Source of the DNA: an uncultured Acidobacteriota bacterium
Lineage (GTDB): Bacteria > Acidobacteriota > UBA6911 > RPQK01 > JAJDTT01
Length of the DNA: 64,000 nucleotides
Assembly (NCBI GenBank): GCA_951812665.1
Contig: CATOST010000039.1
Span: forward strand, 1-64,000
Direction: 5' to 3'
Made by a program: the position numbers and the translations under genes. The notes beneath the pieces are model-generated. The model saw only the letters and a program-made list of their open reading frames with translations. It was not told the origin of the DNA and ran no database searches. The first letter of the stretch is position 1; the number at the start of each line of letters is the position of its first letter. Of this stretch, positions 9,951 to 18,781 are shown in pieces.

Positions 9951-10448
9951 ATGATGAATTCAAGGATGAAGTCGTACCGGATTCAAGCGATCTCTGTGGC
10001 CCTGACGGGACTGATCTCACTGCCGTTGCAAGCGCAGGTGATTCCGGGGCGATGGGAAAAGGTCTCGGCTCTGGCGGTCTCATCTCCCATTACCGTGGAA
10101 CTGAAGGACGGAGATCGAATCAAGGGTCATTACGAGGGCCTTTCCGCCACCGCCGTTATGGTTGTGAGTCACTTCTCCCGCGCAGTGATTCCGAAAGAGG
10201 ACATCGAGACCATTACGATTCGGCCGGAAGACGGTGTGGGGGACGGGGCCGGGATCGGCGCGGGAGTCGGGTTCGGGATCGGGGCGGGGATCGCCTTGGG
10301 CCTGATTCTCAAGCACGGTGGTGGAGAGGGTGCATTGGGAGCTCTCTTGTTGCTCGGTGGCGTCGGGGCAGGAGTCGGGGCCGGGCTCGGAGCAGCAGGA
10401 GATGCCGCCACCAGACCCTTGGAGATCGTGCGTTACGAAGCTCCCTGA
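9951..10448 (+). CDS. Small exported protein, paralog 2 of 3
   Basis: 165 aa; ATG 9951 lies seven bases after AAGGAGG. It is nearly identical to paralog 1 through the signal peptide end (SLPLQAQVIPGRWEKV) and the PITVELKDGDRIKGHYE...AVIPKEDIETITI block, then diverges into an unusually glycine-rich region (GIGAGVGFGIGAGIALGLI and GGVGAGVGAGLGAAGDA) before ending RYEAP. The Gly-xxx-Gly periodicity suggests packed membrane helices (glycine zipper). The gene lies 98 bases after paralog 1, so a shared transcript is likely. Function unknown. Confidence 0.8.
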   Translation: MMNSRMKSYRIQAISVALTGLISLPLQAQVIPGRWEKVSALAVSSPITVELKDGDRIKGHYEGLSATAVMVVSHFSRAVIPKEDIETITIRPEDGVGDGAGIGAGVGFGIGAGIALGLILKHGGGEGALGALLLLGGVGAGVGAGLGAAGDAATRPLEIVRYEAP

Positions 10449-10501
10449 CCACGGGCAACGCGACTCGCGTGGTCTCTGCCTGGCGCAAAGGAGGTGTTTC
10501 G

Positions 10502-11002
10502 GTGATGCACTCAGTGATGAACTCTTTCCGGATCCATACGATCTCCGCTACGTTGGCGGCACTGCTGTCACTATCGGCTAGTGCGGAGGTGATCCCAGGA
10601 CGTTGGGAGAAGGTTGCCAGTCTGGCTGTCGCGTGGCCAATCACCGTTGAATTGAAAAACGGCGATCGAATCAGAGGGAACTTCAGCGGGCTGACCGATT
10701 TGAACCTCACACTGGCGACCTACTCTGCCCGGGCGGTCATACCGAGAGCGGACATTCAAACCATTACCATCCGTCCCAGAGATGGTGTGGCCAACGGCGC
10801 CAAGACGGGGGCTGCCGTCGGGGCCGGGTTTATCTGCGCAATTGCTGCCGCGTACGTGATTGCAGAACGACGTGCGAAACCTCTGTGGGTGTTGTCCCTG
10901 ACGCCAATCGGAGCGGCAGTGGGAGCCGGGATCGGTGTGGCTGTCGACGCGGGCATGAACGCGCCGCCAATCGTGCTCTACGAAGCGCCCCAAACTCGCT
11001 GA
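10502..11002 (+). CDS. Small exported protein, paralog 3 of 3
   Basis: The most diverged copy, 166 aa from GTG 10502. That start is preferred over ATG 10505 because it lies exactly seven bases after AAAGGAGG, the same spacing as in both neighbours. Conserved parts are VIPGRWEKVASLAV, PITVELKNGDRIRGNFSGL, ARAVIPRADIQTITIRP, two glycine/alanine-rich hydrophobic segments and IVLYEAP followed by a three-residue tail. Conservation is concentrated in the beta-rich block and the C-terminal YEAP, which suggests these are the functional parts. Confidence 0.78.
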   Translation: MMHSVMNSFRIHTISATLAALLSLSASAEVIPGRWEKVASLAVAWPITVELKNGDRIRGNFSGLTDLNLTLATYSARAVIPRADIQTITIRPRDGVANGAKTGAAVGAGFICAIAAAYVIAERRAKPLWVLSLTPIGAAVGAGIGVAVDAGMNAPPIVLYEAPQTR

Positions 11003-11043
11003 GATGGGTCCGGAAAGGGTTTCCCGATCTATATTCCGGAAAT

Positions 11044-11367
11044 TCAGGATTGGGCCTGCTTGAGGGCGGCCGCCTGGGCCTTGGCGCCCATGTCCTCCGC
11101 TTCCTGGATCCAACCCTTCGCGTGGTAGAACATGGACAAACTGGTGTAGGCCAGCGGGTTGTCCGGCTCCACGTCCCGGTAGCGCAGGCCGTACTGGAGC
11201 GCCTTCTCCAGATCCTGGTTGTGGTAGCAGCACATGGCTGCGGCGTGCAGAGCGTCGCCGTAGTTGGCGTCCTCTTCCAGCGCCCGGTCGAAGGCGGCGA
11301 CGGCTTCGTCCATGCGGTCATCGGCGAAAAGGTCCATTCCCTTAAAGTAGTGATCTTCCTTGGACAT
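11044..11367 (-). CDS. Small TPR-repeat protein
   Basis: 107 aa from ATG 11367, preceded by GAGGAG. Helical repeats of TPR type are visible: DHYFKGMDLFADDRMDEAVAAFDRALEED, YGDALHAAAMCCYHNQDLEKALQYGLR and PLAYTSLSMFYHAKGWIQEAEDMGAKA. There is no signal peptide, so it is likely a cytoplasmic protein-interaction adaptor. It lies 95 bases downstream of the M16 pair on the same strand, suggesting read-through or a small separate unit. Partner unknown. Confidence 0.8.
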   Translation of the reverse strand: MSKEDHYFKGMDLFADDRMDEAVAAFDRALEEDANYGDALHAAAMCCYHNQDLEKALQYGLRYRDVEPDNPLAYTSLSMFYHAKGWIQEAEDMGAKAQAAALKQAQS

Positions 11368-11462
11368 AGGCTCCTCGAAAACATCGTCGCCCCCGCCCGG
11401 CTTCCCGTCAAGAAACCGGCCTGAGGGAGATTCGTTGGTGAATTCCCAGTGTTCTGATTTGG

Positions 11463-12818
11463 CTACTCCAGCCGGTTCCCGTCCGTGTCGTAGACGGAGA
11501 CGGGGCCTAAACGGGCCAAGTCCTCCTCTACCTGGGAACGGTCGGCCACCACCGTGATGACGGTCCGTTCCGGATCCAGGTAGGTTCGAGCCGTCTCTTG
11601 GATCGTATCCGGAGTGACCCGCTGCAATCGCTGGACGTAGTTCCGGTAGTAGTTTTCCGGGAGGCCGTCCAAGCGCCGGCTGGCTTCCAGGTGGGCCACC
11701 GAATCGGAAGTCTCCAGGAAGCGGATGAATCGGCCGGCCAGTTCCGCCCGGCAACGATTCAGCTCCCGAGAGCCCGGGGGTTCCCGCCTCAGGCGCTCCA
11801 TCTCCTTCAGGCTCTCCACCACCGACTCGGCCGCGACGTCGCTCCGCACGTCGGCACCGATGAGGATGACCCCGTCGCGCCGGTACCACTTCACGGTGCT
11901 GTAGGCCCCGTAGGTATAGCCCTTTTCCTCCCTCAGATTCAGGAAGAGACGGGAGCTGGCGCTGCCCCCCAGGACCTGGTTGGCCAGGAACAGGGGCGTC
12001 GAGTCCCGGTGGCCCCGAGGCAGTCCGCGACCGGCCACCACGATCCGGGCCTGGACGGAATGGGGCCGGTGAACCAGCAACACTCGGCGTGATTCCGGGG
12101 CCGGCGGCAGCTGGGCGCGGTCCGGCTGGGACACCTCTCCCCTCCAGCATCCCAGGTAACGATCGGCCAAACCTGTCGCCCGATCCGGTTTCACGGCTCC
12201 CGAGAAGGCAAGCAGGGCTCCTTGAGGCGCCAATAGCCGCCGGTGAATACGGCACAACGCGTCACGGTCCGCCGCCTCCACGTGGGCCACGGGGAACGAG
12301 ACTCGCGAATAGGGGTGGCCGCGGTAGAGAGCCGCATGGCTCCGCTCCCCGGCCAGGAACGCCGGTTGGGACCGCTGGGACAGAAGGTGGCTTCTCCAGC
12401 GGCTCCGGGCCTTCTCCAATTCCTCTTCCGGGAATGCCGGGTGCAACACCAGGTCCGCCAGCAATTCCAGGGCCGGCTCCAGGTAACGGGCCAACACGGT
12501 CAGGGTGATCCGACTCTGCTCCATCCGGACCTGAGTGCCGTAGTGGATCGCCAGTTGGTCCAGAAGATCCGCAATCTGACGGGCGGAACGGGTCTCGGTT
12601 CCCTCTTCCAAAAGCTCGATGGCCAGACTCGTCAGGGCCAGGTTTCCGGTGGAATCGGAGGTGCGGCCCGTGGGCCAGGCCAGGCAGAGGGAGACCTTGG
12701 GAAGGGCGAATTCCTCGACCGTCAGAACCCGAAGCCCGTTCCCCAGGACGGCATCCGGAATCTGCGGATAGCCGGGTTTCGGCAACGGCGCTATCGGTGG
12801 TGGCTGGTCCATCCTCAT
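11463..12818 (-). CDS. M16-family peptidase-like protein, non-catalytic subunit type
   Basis: About 451 aa with the two-lobed M16 architecture (LGNGLRVLTVEEFALPKVSLCLAW; later GGSASSRLFLNLREEKGYTYGAYS). The HxxEH zinc motif is absent: the equivalent place reads LTSLAIELLEEGT. The glycine-rich loop and the SRLF...LREEKGYTYG block are kept, as in the regulatory subunits of heterodimeric M16 proteases. The gene directly follows a zinc-containing M16 gene, so the two probably form an alpha/beta dimer. ATG 12818 is used; a TTG at 12851 would add 11 residues and neither has a strong ribosome binding site. No signal peptide is visible. Confidence 0.88.
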   Translation of the reverse strand: MRMDQPPPIAPLPKPGYPQIPDAVLGNGLRVLTVEEFALPKVSLCLAWPTGRTSDSTGNLALTSLAIELLEEGTETRSARQIADLLDQLAIHYGTQVRMEQSRITLTVLARYLEPALELLADLVLHPAFPEEELEKARSRWRSHLLSQRSQPAFLAGERSHAALYRGHPYSRVSFPVAHVEAADRDALCRIHRRLLAPQGALLAFSGAVKPDRATGLADRYLGCWRGEVSQPDRAQLPPAPESRRVLLVHRPHSVQARIVVAGRGLPRGHRDSTPLFLANQVLGGSASSRLFLNLREEKGYTYGAYSTVKWYRRDGVILIGADVRSDVAAESVVESLKEMERLRREPPGSRELNRCRAELAGRFIRFLETSDSVAHLEASRRLDGLPENYYRNYVQRLQRVTPDTIQETARTYLDPERTVITVVADRSQVEEDLARLGPVSVYDTDGNRLE

Positions 12819-12867
12819 GATCTTCGTCGTCCGCGTCTCGCCTGCCGGCAATGGTGCAACCTCGAAT

Positions 12868-14163
12868 TCAATCCTGTCCCGGCTCCACCAGCAGCAGGGT
12901 GCGGTTCTCCGGGCGGAAGGTCTCGGCGGCCACCCGGAGAATATCCTGGGGAGTCGTCTCGGTGTACCGGGACCATTCCCGGTTGATTTCCCCGGCGTCT
13001 CCGTGAAACACGGCGTGGTGGGCCAGGATCTCTCCCACGTCCGAAACCTTTTCCAACCGGCGGACGAAGCGAAACGCGAGCTGATTGCGGGCCTTGTCCA
13101 ACTCCTCAGGAGTCACTACCTCCCGGCAGAGCCGACCCAGCTCACCCTCCACCAGGTCCAGGACCGGGTCGACCGCGACTCCGTCCTGAATCTGCATAAA
13201 GATGTCGAACATACCCGGGCCACGGTACTGGTTGGGCCCGGCCGACAGTCCGGCGACCCAGTTCCGTTCGTAGACCAGTTGGCGGTAGAGGCGCGAGGAG
13301 GAGCCGTCCGTCAGCAGCAGGGCGAGGACGCTGAGGGCGTAGTACTCTGGACTCCCCACGGGTGGCATGTGGTAACCCATGATGACCAGGGGGAGCACGG
13401 CCAGGGGATCCCGGATCGTCTCTCGTTTCTCCTCCTGTTGAGCCGGCTCCCGGAACCCCGGCCGGCCGGAACGAGTCCGATCCGGAATCGGCCCGAAGTA
13501 CCGGTGGATCGACTCCAGGGCGCCGGCTTCCTGCAGGTCTCCCGAAAGGACCAGCACGGCGTTTCCCGGTCCGTAGTGCGTCCGGTGAAACTCCCTGGCG
13601 TCGGCCAGGGTCGCTCGTTTCAGATCTTCGACCGCGCCGATGATGGGATGGGCGTATTCCCAGCTCTCGTAGGCCAGGTCGTCCAGTCTCAGGAAAGCGC
13701 GCCCGTAGGGCCGGTTGTCGTAACTCTGCTTCTTCTCCTCGATGACCGTCTGCCTCTGGTTCTCGAAATTCTCCGCAGTCACCTCCAGGGAGTTCATGCG
13801 GTCCGCCTCCAGCCACAGCCCCAGGTCCAGACCGTTGGACGGCAGCGTTTCGTGGTAGGCGGTCCGGTCCTTGCTGGTGGTGGCGTTCCAGCGTCCCCCC
13901 GCCTCGTCCACGTAACTGCCGTGTTCGTTCTTGCCGACGTTCCGGGACCCCTGGAACATCATGTGCTCGAAGAGGTGGGCCAGACCGGAAAGCCCGGGGA
14001 CTTCGTAGCAGGAGCCGACCCGGTAATGGAGGCTGATATGAACCAGGGGGACCCGCCGGCTGGGCCGCAGAATGACCTGGAGGCCGTTGGGCAAGGTCTC
14101 CTGCCGGAACTGGACGCGTGGAATATTCCAGCTTTCCCCGGTGGGGTCCGCATCCGTCTTCAT
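12868..14163 (-). CDS. M16-family zinc metallopeptidase, catalytic subunit
   Basis: 431 aa with the inverted zinc motif HLFEH (His63, Glu66, His67) and the downstream acidic ligand in VIEEKKQ (Glu142 or Glu143), the expected spacing for the HxxEH-x74-76-E family. Flanking blocks LPNGLQVILRPSRRVPLVHISLHYRVGS and SSSRLYRQLVYERNWVAGL are typical. M16 enzymes degrade peptides enclosed between two half-shells; the second half may come from the adjacent non-catalytic paralog, whose gene begins 49 bases downstream. No N-terminal signal is apparent, so it is probably cytoplasmic. Confidence 0.93.
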   Translation of the reverse strand: MKTDADPTGESWNIPRVQFRQETLPNGLQVILRPSRRVPLVHISLHYRVGSCYEVPGLSGLAHLFEHMMFQGSRNVGKNEHGSYVDEAGGRWNATTSKDRTAYHETLPSNGLDLGLWLEADRMNSLEVTAENFENQRQTVIEEKKQSYDNRPYGRAFLRLDDLAYESWEYAHPIIGAVEDLKRATLADAREFHRTHYGPGNAVLVLSGDLQEAGALESIHRYFGPIPDRTRSGRPGFREPAQQEEKRETIRDPLAVLPLVIMGYHMPPVGSPEYYALSVLALLLTDGSSSRLYRQLVYERNWVAGLSAGPNQYRGPGMFDIFMQIQDGVAVDPVLDLVEGELGRLCREVVTPEELDKARNQLAFRFVRRLEKVSDVGEILAHHAVFHGDAGEINREWSRYTETTPQDILRVAAETFRPENRTLLLVEPGQD

Positions 14164-14172
14164 GGGAGGATT

Positions 14173-14817
14173 CTACCGTCCGGAACTTGGATATCGGATC
14201 TCGAACTCGAAGAAGACCAGAGGTTCCTTGGCCGAAAAATTGTAGACGTCCGGGAGATAGAAGCGGCTCTTGGACAGGTCCCATCCGTCCCAGGGAATTT
14301 CATAGAAGACCACGCCGAAGTCCCTGGTGTACGGCGCGATGAGCTTTTCGCCGAAGTCCTTCTGCTCGAAGTCGGCGAGCATCTCTTCGCTGGCGACTTT
14401 TACGGGCCGGGAGCCGCGGCGCCCCGGGCCCGGAGGTTCGATGGTTGAGATCGGGGGCCGCCGTTTGTTGTTCAGGTCCGCCAGCACGTCCAGGTAGTGT
14501 AGCGGACGATGCCGGGTCCCGGCGGAATCGATCAGGAAGATGGCCCGGCCCTCCAGGCTCACCACGAAATCGTTGTTGTTTTCCACCACGATGAGCACCG
14601 GGGAGAATCCCGCTTCTTGCCGAACTTGTCGGTGCCGAACAACTGTCGGGCCTTGTACCGGGTGTCGCAGGGGTAGGCGGCGATGACCAGATTCTGGAAT
14701 TCCTGATGGGACGCGTACTGCTTGGCTGCTTTCGCGCGGATCTCCACCGGCTTGTAGCCGAGAGCCACAGAGCCCGCCAGAAGTTGCCCCGCCAGAAGAA
14801 CGTAAAAACCTGGTCAT
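14173..14817 (-). pseudogene. Unrecognised exported protein, frameshifted
   Basis: Three segments in two frames form one protein of about 214 aa. From ATG 14817 the frame is correct for four codons. Removing one T from the five-T run at 14804-14808 yields the signal peptide MTRFYVLLAGQLLAGSVA followed by LGYKPVEIRAKAAKQY and LFGTDKFGKK. Near 14615 one base must be added to continue into GFSPVLIVVENNNDFVVSL and a C-terminal domain ending FFEFEIRYPSSGR. No family recognised. The C-terminus is conserved-looking (EIPWDGWDLSKSRFYLPDVYNFSAKEP has the look of a folded domain). It ends nine bases before the M16 catalytic gene and may be co-transcribed with it. Confidence 0.6.
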
Positions 14818-14947
14818 TTCCTTCGAGGCCTATTGTAAGCGGTGGGGGTCTCCCGGTGTCGAGTCTCGCCGCGGATTTGGAACGGGTTTGCATCCCGACA
14901 GATGGAGCAGAAAGTGGGGCGACCGCCGGAACCCCGACTTCCCACCG

Positions 14948-15504
14948 TCACATCTCAGCTGTTCGCGATGCCCGTGCCAGGATCCGATCCAGACGTCGGA
15001 TGATCTCCCCGTGCAGAAACGACCGGTTCTTTGACGTCACCTTGATGAGGAGCGCGTCCTCCCGGTCCCGAATGCGTTTCAGGACGCCGGCGCCGCGAAG
15101 CGAGATGGTCCCCAGAACCGGACAGGGTGAATCCAGGAGCTCGAGTATCGTCTCCCGCAGGGGCCGGGAGAGGAACTCCATCTTGGCGATCTCGTCCACC
15201 ACCATGAGGTCCGGCCGCTTCCGCTTCCAGTCCAGATGAGGCAGGACCAGGTTCTCCAGCATCCAGGGGTGGACGCCGTAGGGTCCCAGCCGATATCGGG
15301 AGGTGGTCTGGTAGTCCCGGTGCGCAAACACTCCCGAAGTCCCGTTCAGGGCCACCGCCCGAAACCCATGCGGCGGCCCCGGGTGCGGATCTCCTCCGTG
15401 TAGAAGCCACTCAGGGCCAGATGGCCGAGACGCTCGACAGTCCGTTGGACCAAGGTGGTCTTCCCGATTCCCGGATGTCCCGTGAGCAGCAGGTTCGTGG
15501 TCAT
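14948..15504 (-). pseudogene. THEP1-type nucleoside-triphosphatase, one frameshift
   Basis: From ATG 15504 the product begins MTTNLLLTGHPGIGKTTLV with a Walker A motif (GHPGIGKT, residues 9-16). Walker B is LMVVDEIAKMEFLS, matching the VDEIGxMEL signature of the THEP1 NTPase family (about 185 aa), which hydrolyses NTPs; the cellular role is poorly understood. Between RRMGFG and AVALNG, near 15355, one base is missing. The ATG overlaps a TGA (ATGA, 15504-15501) that would end the upstream hydrolase gene, indicating translational coupling in an operon with it and perM. Confidence 0.7.
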
Positions 15505-16518
15505 TGGCGGCGCCCCAGATGGCGGTTTCAGGTAACGGCAGATGTGCCCAGGCGTCCATGCAGATGAAGGGAAATCGGGGCCGTCGTGTAGTGGCCGCAA
15601 GGCAGCACGACCCGATCATACGGGATTCGATGCTCCGGTATTGCAGAAAGACCTGTTGCGAGAGTTCCGGGATGAAGGTCAGATCGTAGCGGGCGGTGAT
15701 CAGGAGATGGGACCGCTGGGAGTTCCGGAGCCGGGGAATGAAGTACCAGGGACTGATGGGCGCCCAGCACTGCTCCAGGTCGTCCCGAGCGATGTAGCCT
15801 TCCAGACCCCAGCGGACATATCGGGTGGCCAGTCCGGTCCAGACCACCTGGCGAAGGAGGAGGAGACGTGGTTGAACACGCCGGTCTGGATGAGAGGGTC
15901 GTGGACGAAGGCCAGGAAGGTGACGCAGGAGCCGATGCTGGGTTCCCATGACGCCCACGTGCTCGTAGCCCTCGTCCCGGAGCAGCGTGCGACCTGGAGC
16001 ACTTCCAGCACGGCTTGGCGCGTGGCCTGAAGGGTCCTGCCGATGTTGGGGCTCACCATGTGTTCGGCCCGCACTTCCCCCGGGGGCATCCGGCGTTCGT
16101 GGTAGGGCAGAGACAGGCGCACCGCCGTGATGCCCAGGTGTGTCAACAGCCGGCAGAGTCCCACGTGGCTGGTGGCGGCCGCGTTCCACTGGGGAACCAC
16201 GATCACGGCCCGGCGCCGATCCGGACCCGGAAAGATCCGGGCATGGACCGTATTGTTGACGGGGTAGGCGCTCTCGACCGGAGTCTCGAAAGTGAGATGG
16301 TCGCCGGACCGCCAGAGATTCCGCGGAGGCGTGCTCGCGTAGAATCGATGGTCCGCCAGTGCCGAACGGGCGTACTTCTTCACCTGGGAGAGGGGATCGC
16401 CGTCGCCCGCGTCGCCGAGACACTCCAGGCCCCAGTTGAAGGGCAGGATGCGGCGGCTTCTATCGCGCAACGTCAGGATCCGTTCCCGGCGCTCGATCCA
16501 GCGGCCGTAGGTGTTCAT
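15501..16518 (-). pseudogene. ABHD18-like alpha/beta hydrolase, multiple frameshifts
   Basis: Starts at ATG 16518, overlapping the perM stop as ATGA. The first part (AVIVVPQWNAAATSHVGLCRLLTHLGITAVRLSLPYH) is the alpha/beta-hydrolase core with oxyanion region. Homology then alternates between two frames: LLRDEGYEHVGVMGT, SIGSCVTFLAFVHDPLIQTGVFNHVSSSFA, and VVWTGLATRYVRWGLEGYIARDDLEQ...HLLITARYDLTFIPELSQ. Breaks lie near 15990, 15941 (one extra base, inside the nucleophile elbow GTSIGS) and 15851. A fourth near the end is needed to reach the TGA at 15503-15501. Intact, it would be about 335 aa with nucleophile Ser, Asp in RYDLTF and a later His. Substrate unknown. Confidence 0.65.
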
Positions 16519-17609
16519 TCGGGCGGCCGATCGGTCGCGTTCTGTCCGAACTCGAGCTGGAAGAGCTCCAGGAACGACAGTCCGAGAGCCACCAGGATGG
16601 GGCCGAAGATGAGGCCCGGCAACCCCAGGTAGGAAACCCCTCCCATCAGGGAGAAGAAGACCAGCAGACTGTGCATCTTCACCCTGCCCTCGATGAAGAA
16701 GGGCCGGACCACGTTGTCGAGGAGCCCGACCAGAAGGAAGAGCCCGATGAACACGAAGCCGCTCGCACCCGAGACGGTGCTCAGGAGATAAATCGCCCAG
16801 GGAACCCAGACCAGCGCGGTTCCCACGATGGGAACCAGGGAGAAGAAGGCCGTGAGCGAGCCCCAGAATATCGCCTGGTCGATGCCCACGATCCAGAAGA
16901 CCAGGCCTCCGGCAATTCCCTGAACCACCGCCGTGACCAGGCTCCCGACCACCGTGGCCGAGGCGACTTGGCGAAACGTGGTCATGATCTGATGCTGGTA
17001 CTCGTCCGAGAGGGGTGAGAGGTGCCTGTAATCCCGGGTCAGGCGGGCACTGTCCCGAAAGAGGAAGAACATGGTGACCAGCATGATCAGGAAACTGGTG
17101 ACGAAACTGAGAAGTCCGGTCACCAGTTCGGAGCTGTGCTCCAGCAGGAACAGGCTGATTTTTTCCAGCAGCGTGGCCAACCCTTCCCCCAGGTTGAAAT
17201 GGTCCAAACCGACCTGGTCCAAGTCGACGTACCGTTCCACGAATTGCCGCATTCGATCCGGAATCAGGTCGTCGCCCAGTTGCCAGAAGGGGCCGTCCCA
17301 CTCCTGCTGGTCCAGAGCAGACTGGAACTTGTCGTAGATCTCCTTCGCCTGGGTCGCCACCTGGGTCAGAATCAGGGCGAAAGGCAGGAGGATGAGAGCC
17401 GTCATCCCCAGGCAGGTGACCAGCGCCGCCAATCCGCTGCGGCCCTTCAGCCTCCGGCGGATCCAGTCGAAGGCGGGATAACAAAGGCTCACCAGCACGG
17501 CGGCCAGCGCGACCGGCAGCAGAAAGGGCCGGAAAATCTGCACCACGTAGTAGAAAACGGGCAGGGAGAAGATCAGCAGAAACAGACGCGCGTAGCGACC
17601 CCGGTACAT
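16515..17609 (-). CDS. PerM / AI-2E family transporter-like membrane protein
   Basis: 364 aa from ATG 17609 (MYRGRYARLF). Two opening hydrophobic helices, a hydrophilic stretch with amphipathic helices (about residues 75-150), then five or six further membrane segments including IAGGLVFWIVGIDQAIFWGSLTAFFSLVPIVGTALVW and GLLDNVVRPFFIEGRVKMHSLLVFFSLMGGV, the family signature (LxDNxxRP). Family members export small molecules or ions; no substrate can be assigned. The stop overlaps the start of the ABHD18-like gene. A TATCAT -10-like hexamer sits just upstream of the start. An upstream extension in the same frame is considered spurious. Confidence 0.88.
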   Translation of the reverse strand: MYRGRYARLFLLIFSLPVFYYVVQIFRPFLLPVALAAVLVSLCYPAFDWIRRRLKGRSGLAALVTCLGMTALILLPFALILTQVATQAKEIYDKFQSALDQQEWDGPFWQLGDDLIPDRMRQFVERYVDLDQVGLDHFNLGEGLATLLEKISLFLLEHSSELVTGLLSFVTSFLIMLVTMFFLFRDSARLTRDYRHLSPLSDEYQHQIMTTFRQVASATVVGSLVTAVVQGIAGGLVFWIVGIDQAIFWGSLTAFFSLVPIVGTALVWVPWAIYLLSTVSGASGFVFIGLFLLVGLLDNVVRPFFIEGRVKMHSLLVFFSLMGGVSYLGLPGLIFGPILVALGLSFLELFQLEFGQNATDRPPE

Positions 17610-17810
17610 CAGTCCGAATGATACACTGAAAGCCGCTTCCGCAGTCCGCAGTGAAAACACCGGGACGCATCGAAATCGGAAATCATCAAGACTTGGCGGC
17701 GTCTGTGCTCGTGTTGGGGCGATTCTTCTCGCCGACCATCTTGTCCGCCGGTCGAAATTCAGCGCCGGTCGAGTGATGTGACGGTTATTGCGAAGGACCG
17801 GTATATCGCC

Positions 17811-18734
17811 ATGGACCCCTGTCCCATCTGTCGATCTCCCGAGTGGGAGCATTTCTGCGCCGTTCCGGACCGCCTCCGCAAGATCGTGGACCAGAGTTGG
17901 GAGATCGTCCGTTGCCGCTCCTGCGGACTCGGCCGAACCGAACCCTCACCCGGTGAGAAGGATCTGATGGCGTACTACCCTCCCGGATATTGGGGGGATG
18001 TGGTCAAGACCCTGGATCGGTTTCAATCCGGGCAACTGGTGTCAGCCCGCTCCTGGCGTCAGGAGGCCGAGAAGGTCCGATTGCTGGAACGTTACCTGCG
18101 GGGGGGATCCCTGCTGGACGTGGGTTGCGGGGACGGCAAGTTTCTTTGGGGTCTGGATGGCGGGCGCTGGCGGCGAACCGGGCTCGAGCCTTCCCGGCGA
18201 GTCGTTGAGTTGGTCCGGGAGCGGATTCCGGACATCGATTTCGTGATCGGGGACCTTTTCTCGAGTCGACTGAAACCGGGATCCTTCGACGCGATTACGT
18301 TCTGGCACGTGCTGGAGCATCTTCCGGACCCGAGCCGGGTGATGCGGCGGGTCCGGGATCTGCTGCGGCCGGAGGGCTGGCTCATCATCTCCCTGCCCAA
18401 CCTGAGCAGCTTGCAGGCCCGGATCTTTCGCCGGCACTGGTATGCGTTCGATGACGTGCCCCGCCACCTGTTCCACTATTCTCCGCGCTCCCTGGCGCTG
18501 CTGCTGGAACCGGAGGATTTCGAGGTTCGGGATCAACTCGGTTTTTCCAGGATCATCGGCTTTCACTGCCTCAAGCACAGCCTGGTCAACTGGTCGGAAA
18601 GCCGCTTCGGTTCCCGGGCTCCCTACTATTCGCTCAAGCCCATCCTGCCCCTGTGCGCGCTGCTGGAACGAGTGGTGCGCCGCTCCGGCATCATTACCCT
18701 GGTCGCCCGGAAACGTAGCCGGCCGCGGCCGTAA
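17811..18734 (+). CDS. Class I SAM-dependent methyltransferase with N-terminal zinc ribbon
   Basis: 307 aa. Two cysteine pairs (CPIC at 4-7 and CRSC at 35-38) form a zinc-ribbon-like start. The SAM-binding motif LLDVGCGDGKF follows near residue 100, then FDAITFWHVLEHLPDP and GWLIISLPNLSSLQARIF, typical of methyltransferases acting on sugars, quinones or lipids in cell-envelope clusters. ATG 17811 is chosen; GTG 17778 would add 11 residues before the first cysteine. Substrate not assignable. It is followed 47 bases later by a sigma-factor gene. Confidence 0.88.
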   Translation: MDPCPICRSPEWEHFCAVPDRLRKIVDQSWEIVRCRSCGLGRTEPSPGEKDLMAYYPPGYWGDVVKTLDRFQSGQLVSARSWRQEAEKVRLLERYLRGGSLLDVGCGDGKFLWGLDGGRWRRTGLEPSRRVVELVRERIPDIDFVIGDLFSSRLKPGSFDAITFWHVLEHLPDPSRVMRRVRDLLRPEGWLIISLPNLSSLQARIFRRHWYAFDDVPRHLFHYSPRSLALLLEPEDFEVRDQLGFSRIIGFHCLKHSLVNWSESRFGSRAPYYSLKPILPLCALLERVVRRSGIITLVARKRSRPRP

Positions 18735-18781
18735 CCTGAAGTGAAACAGTGGCCCAATCGGTACGTACTCTAGGTTGGAGG

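Noticed and set aside
12817-14448. A 543-residue open frame on the plus strand opposite the M16 genes
   Set aside because: It is the GC-rich antisense shadow of two clear peptidase genes; it has no family motifs, and codon bias follows the minus strand.
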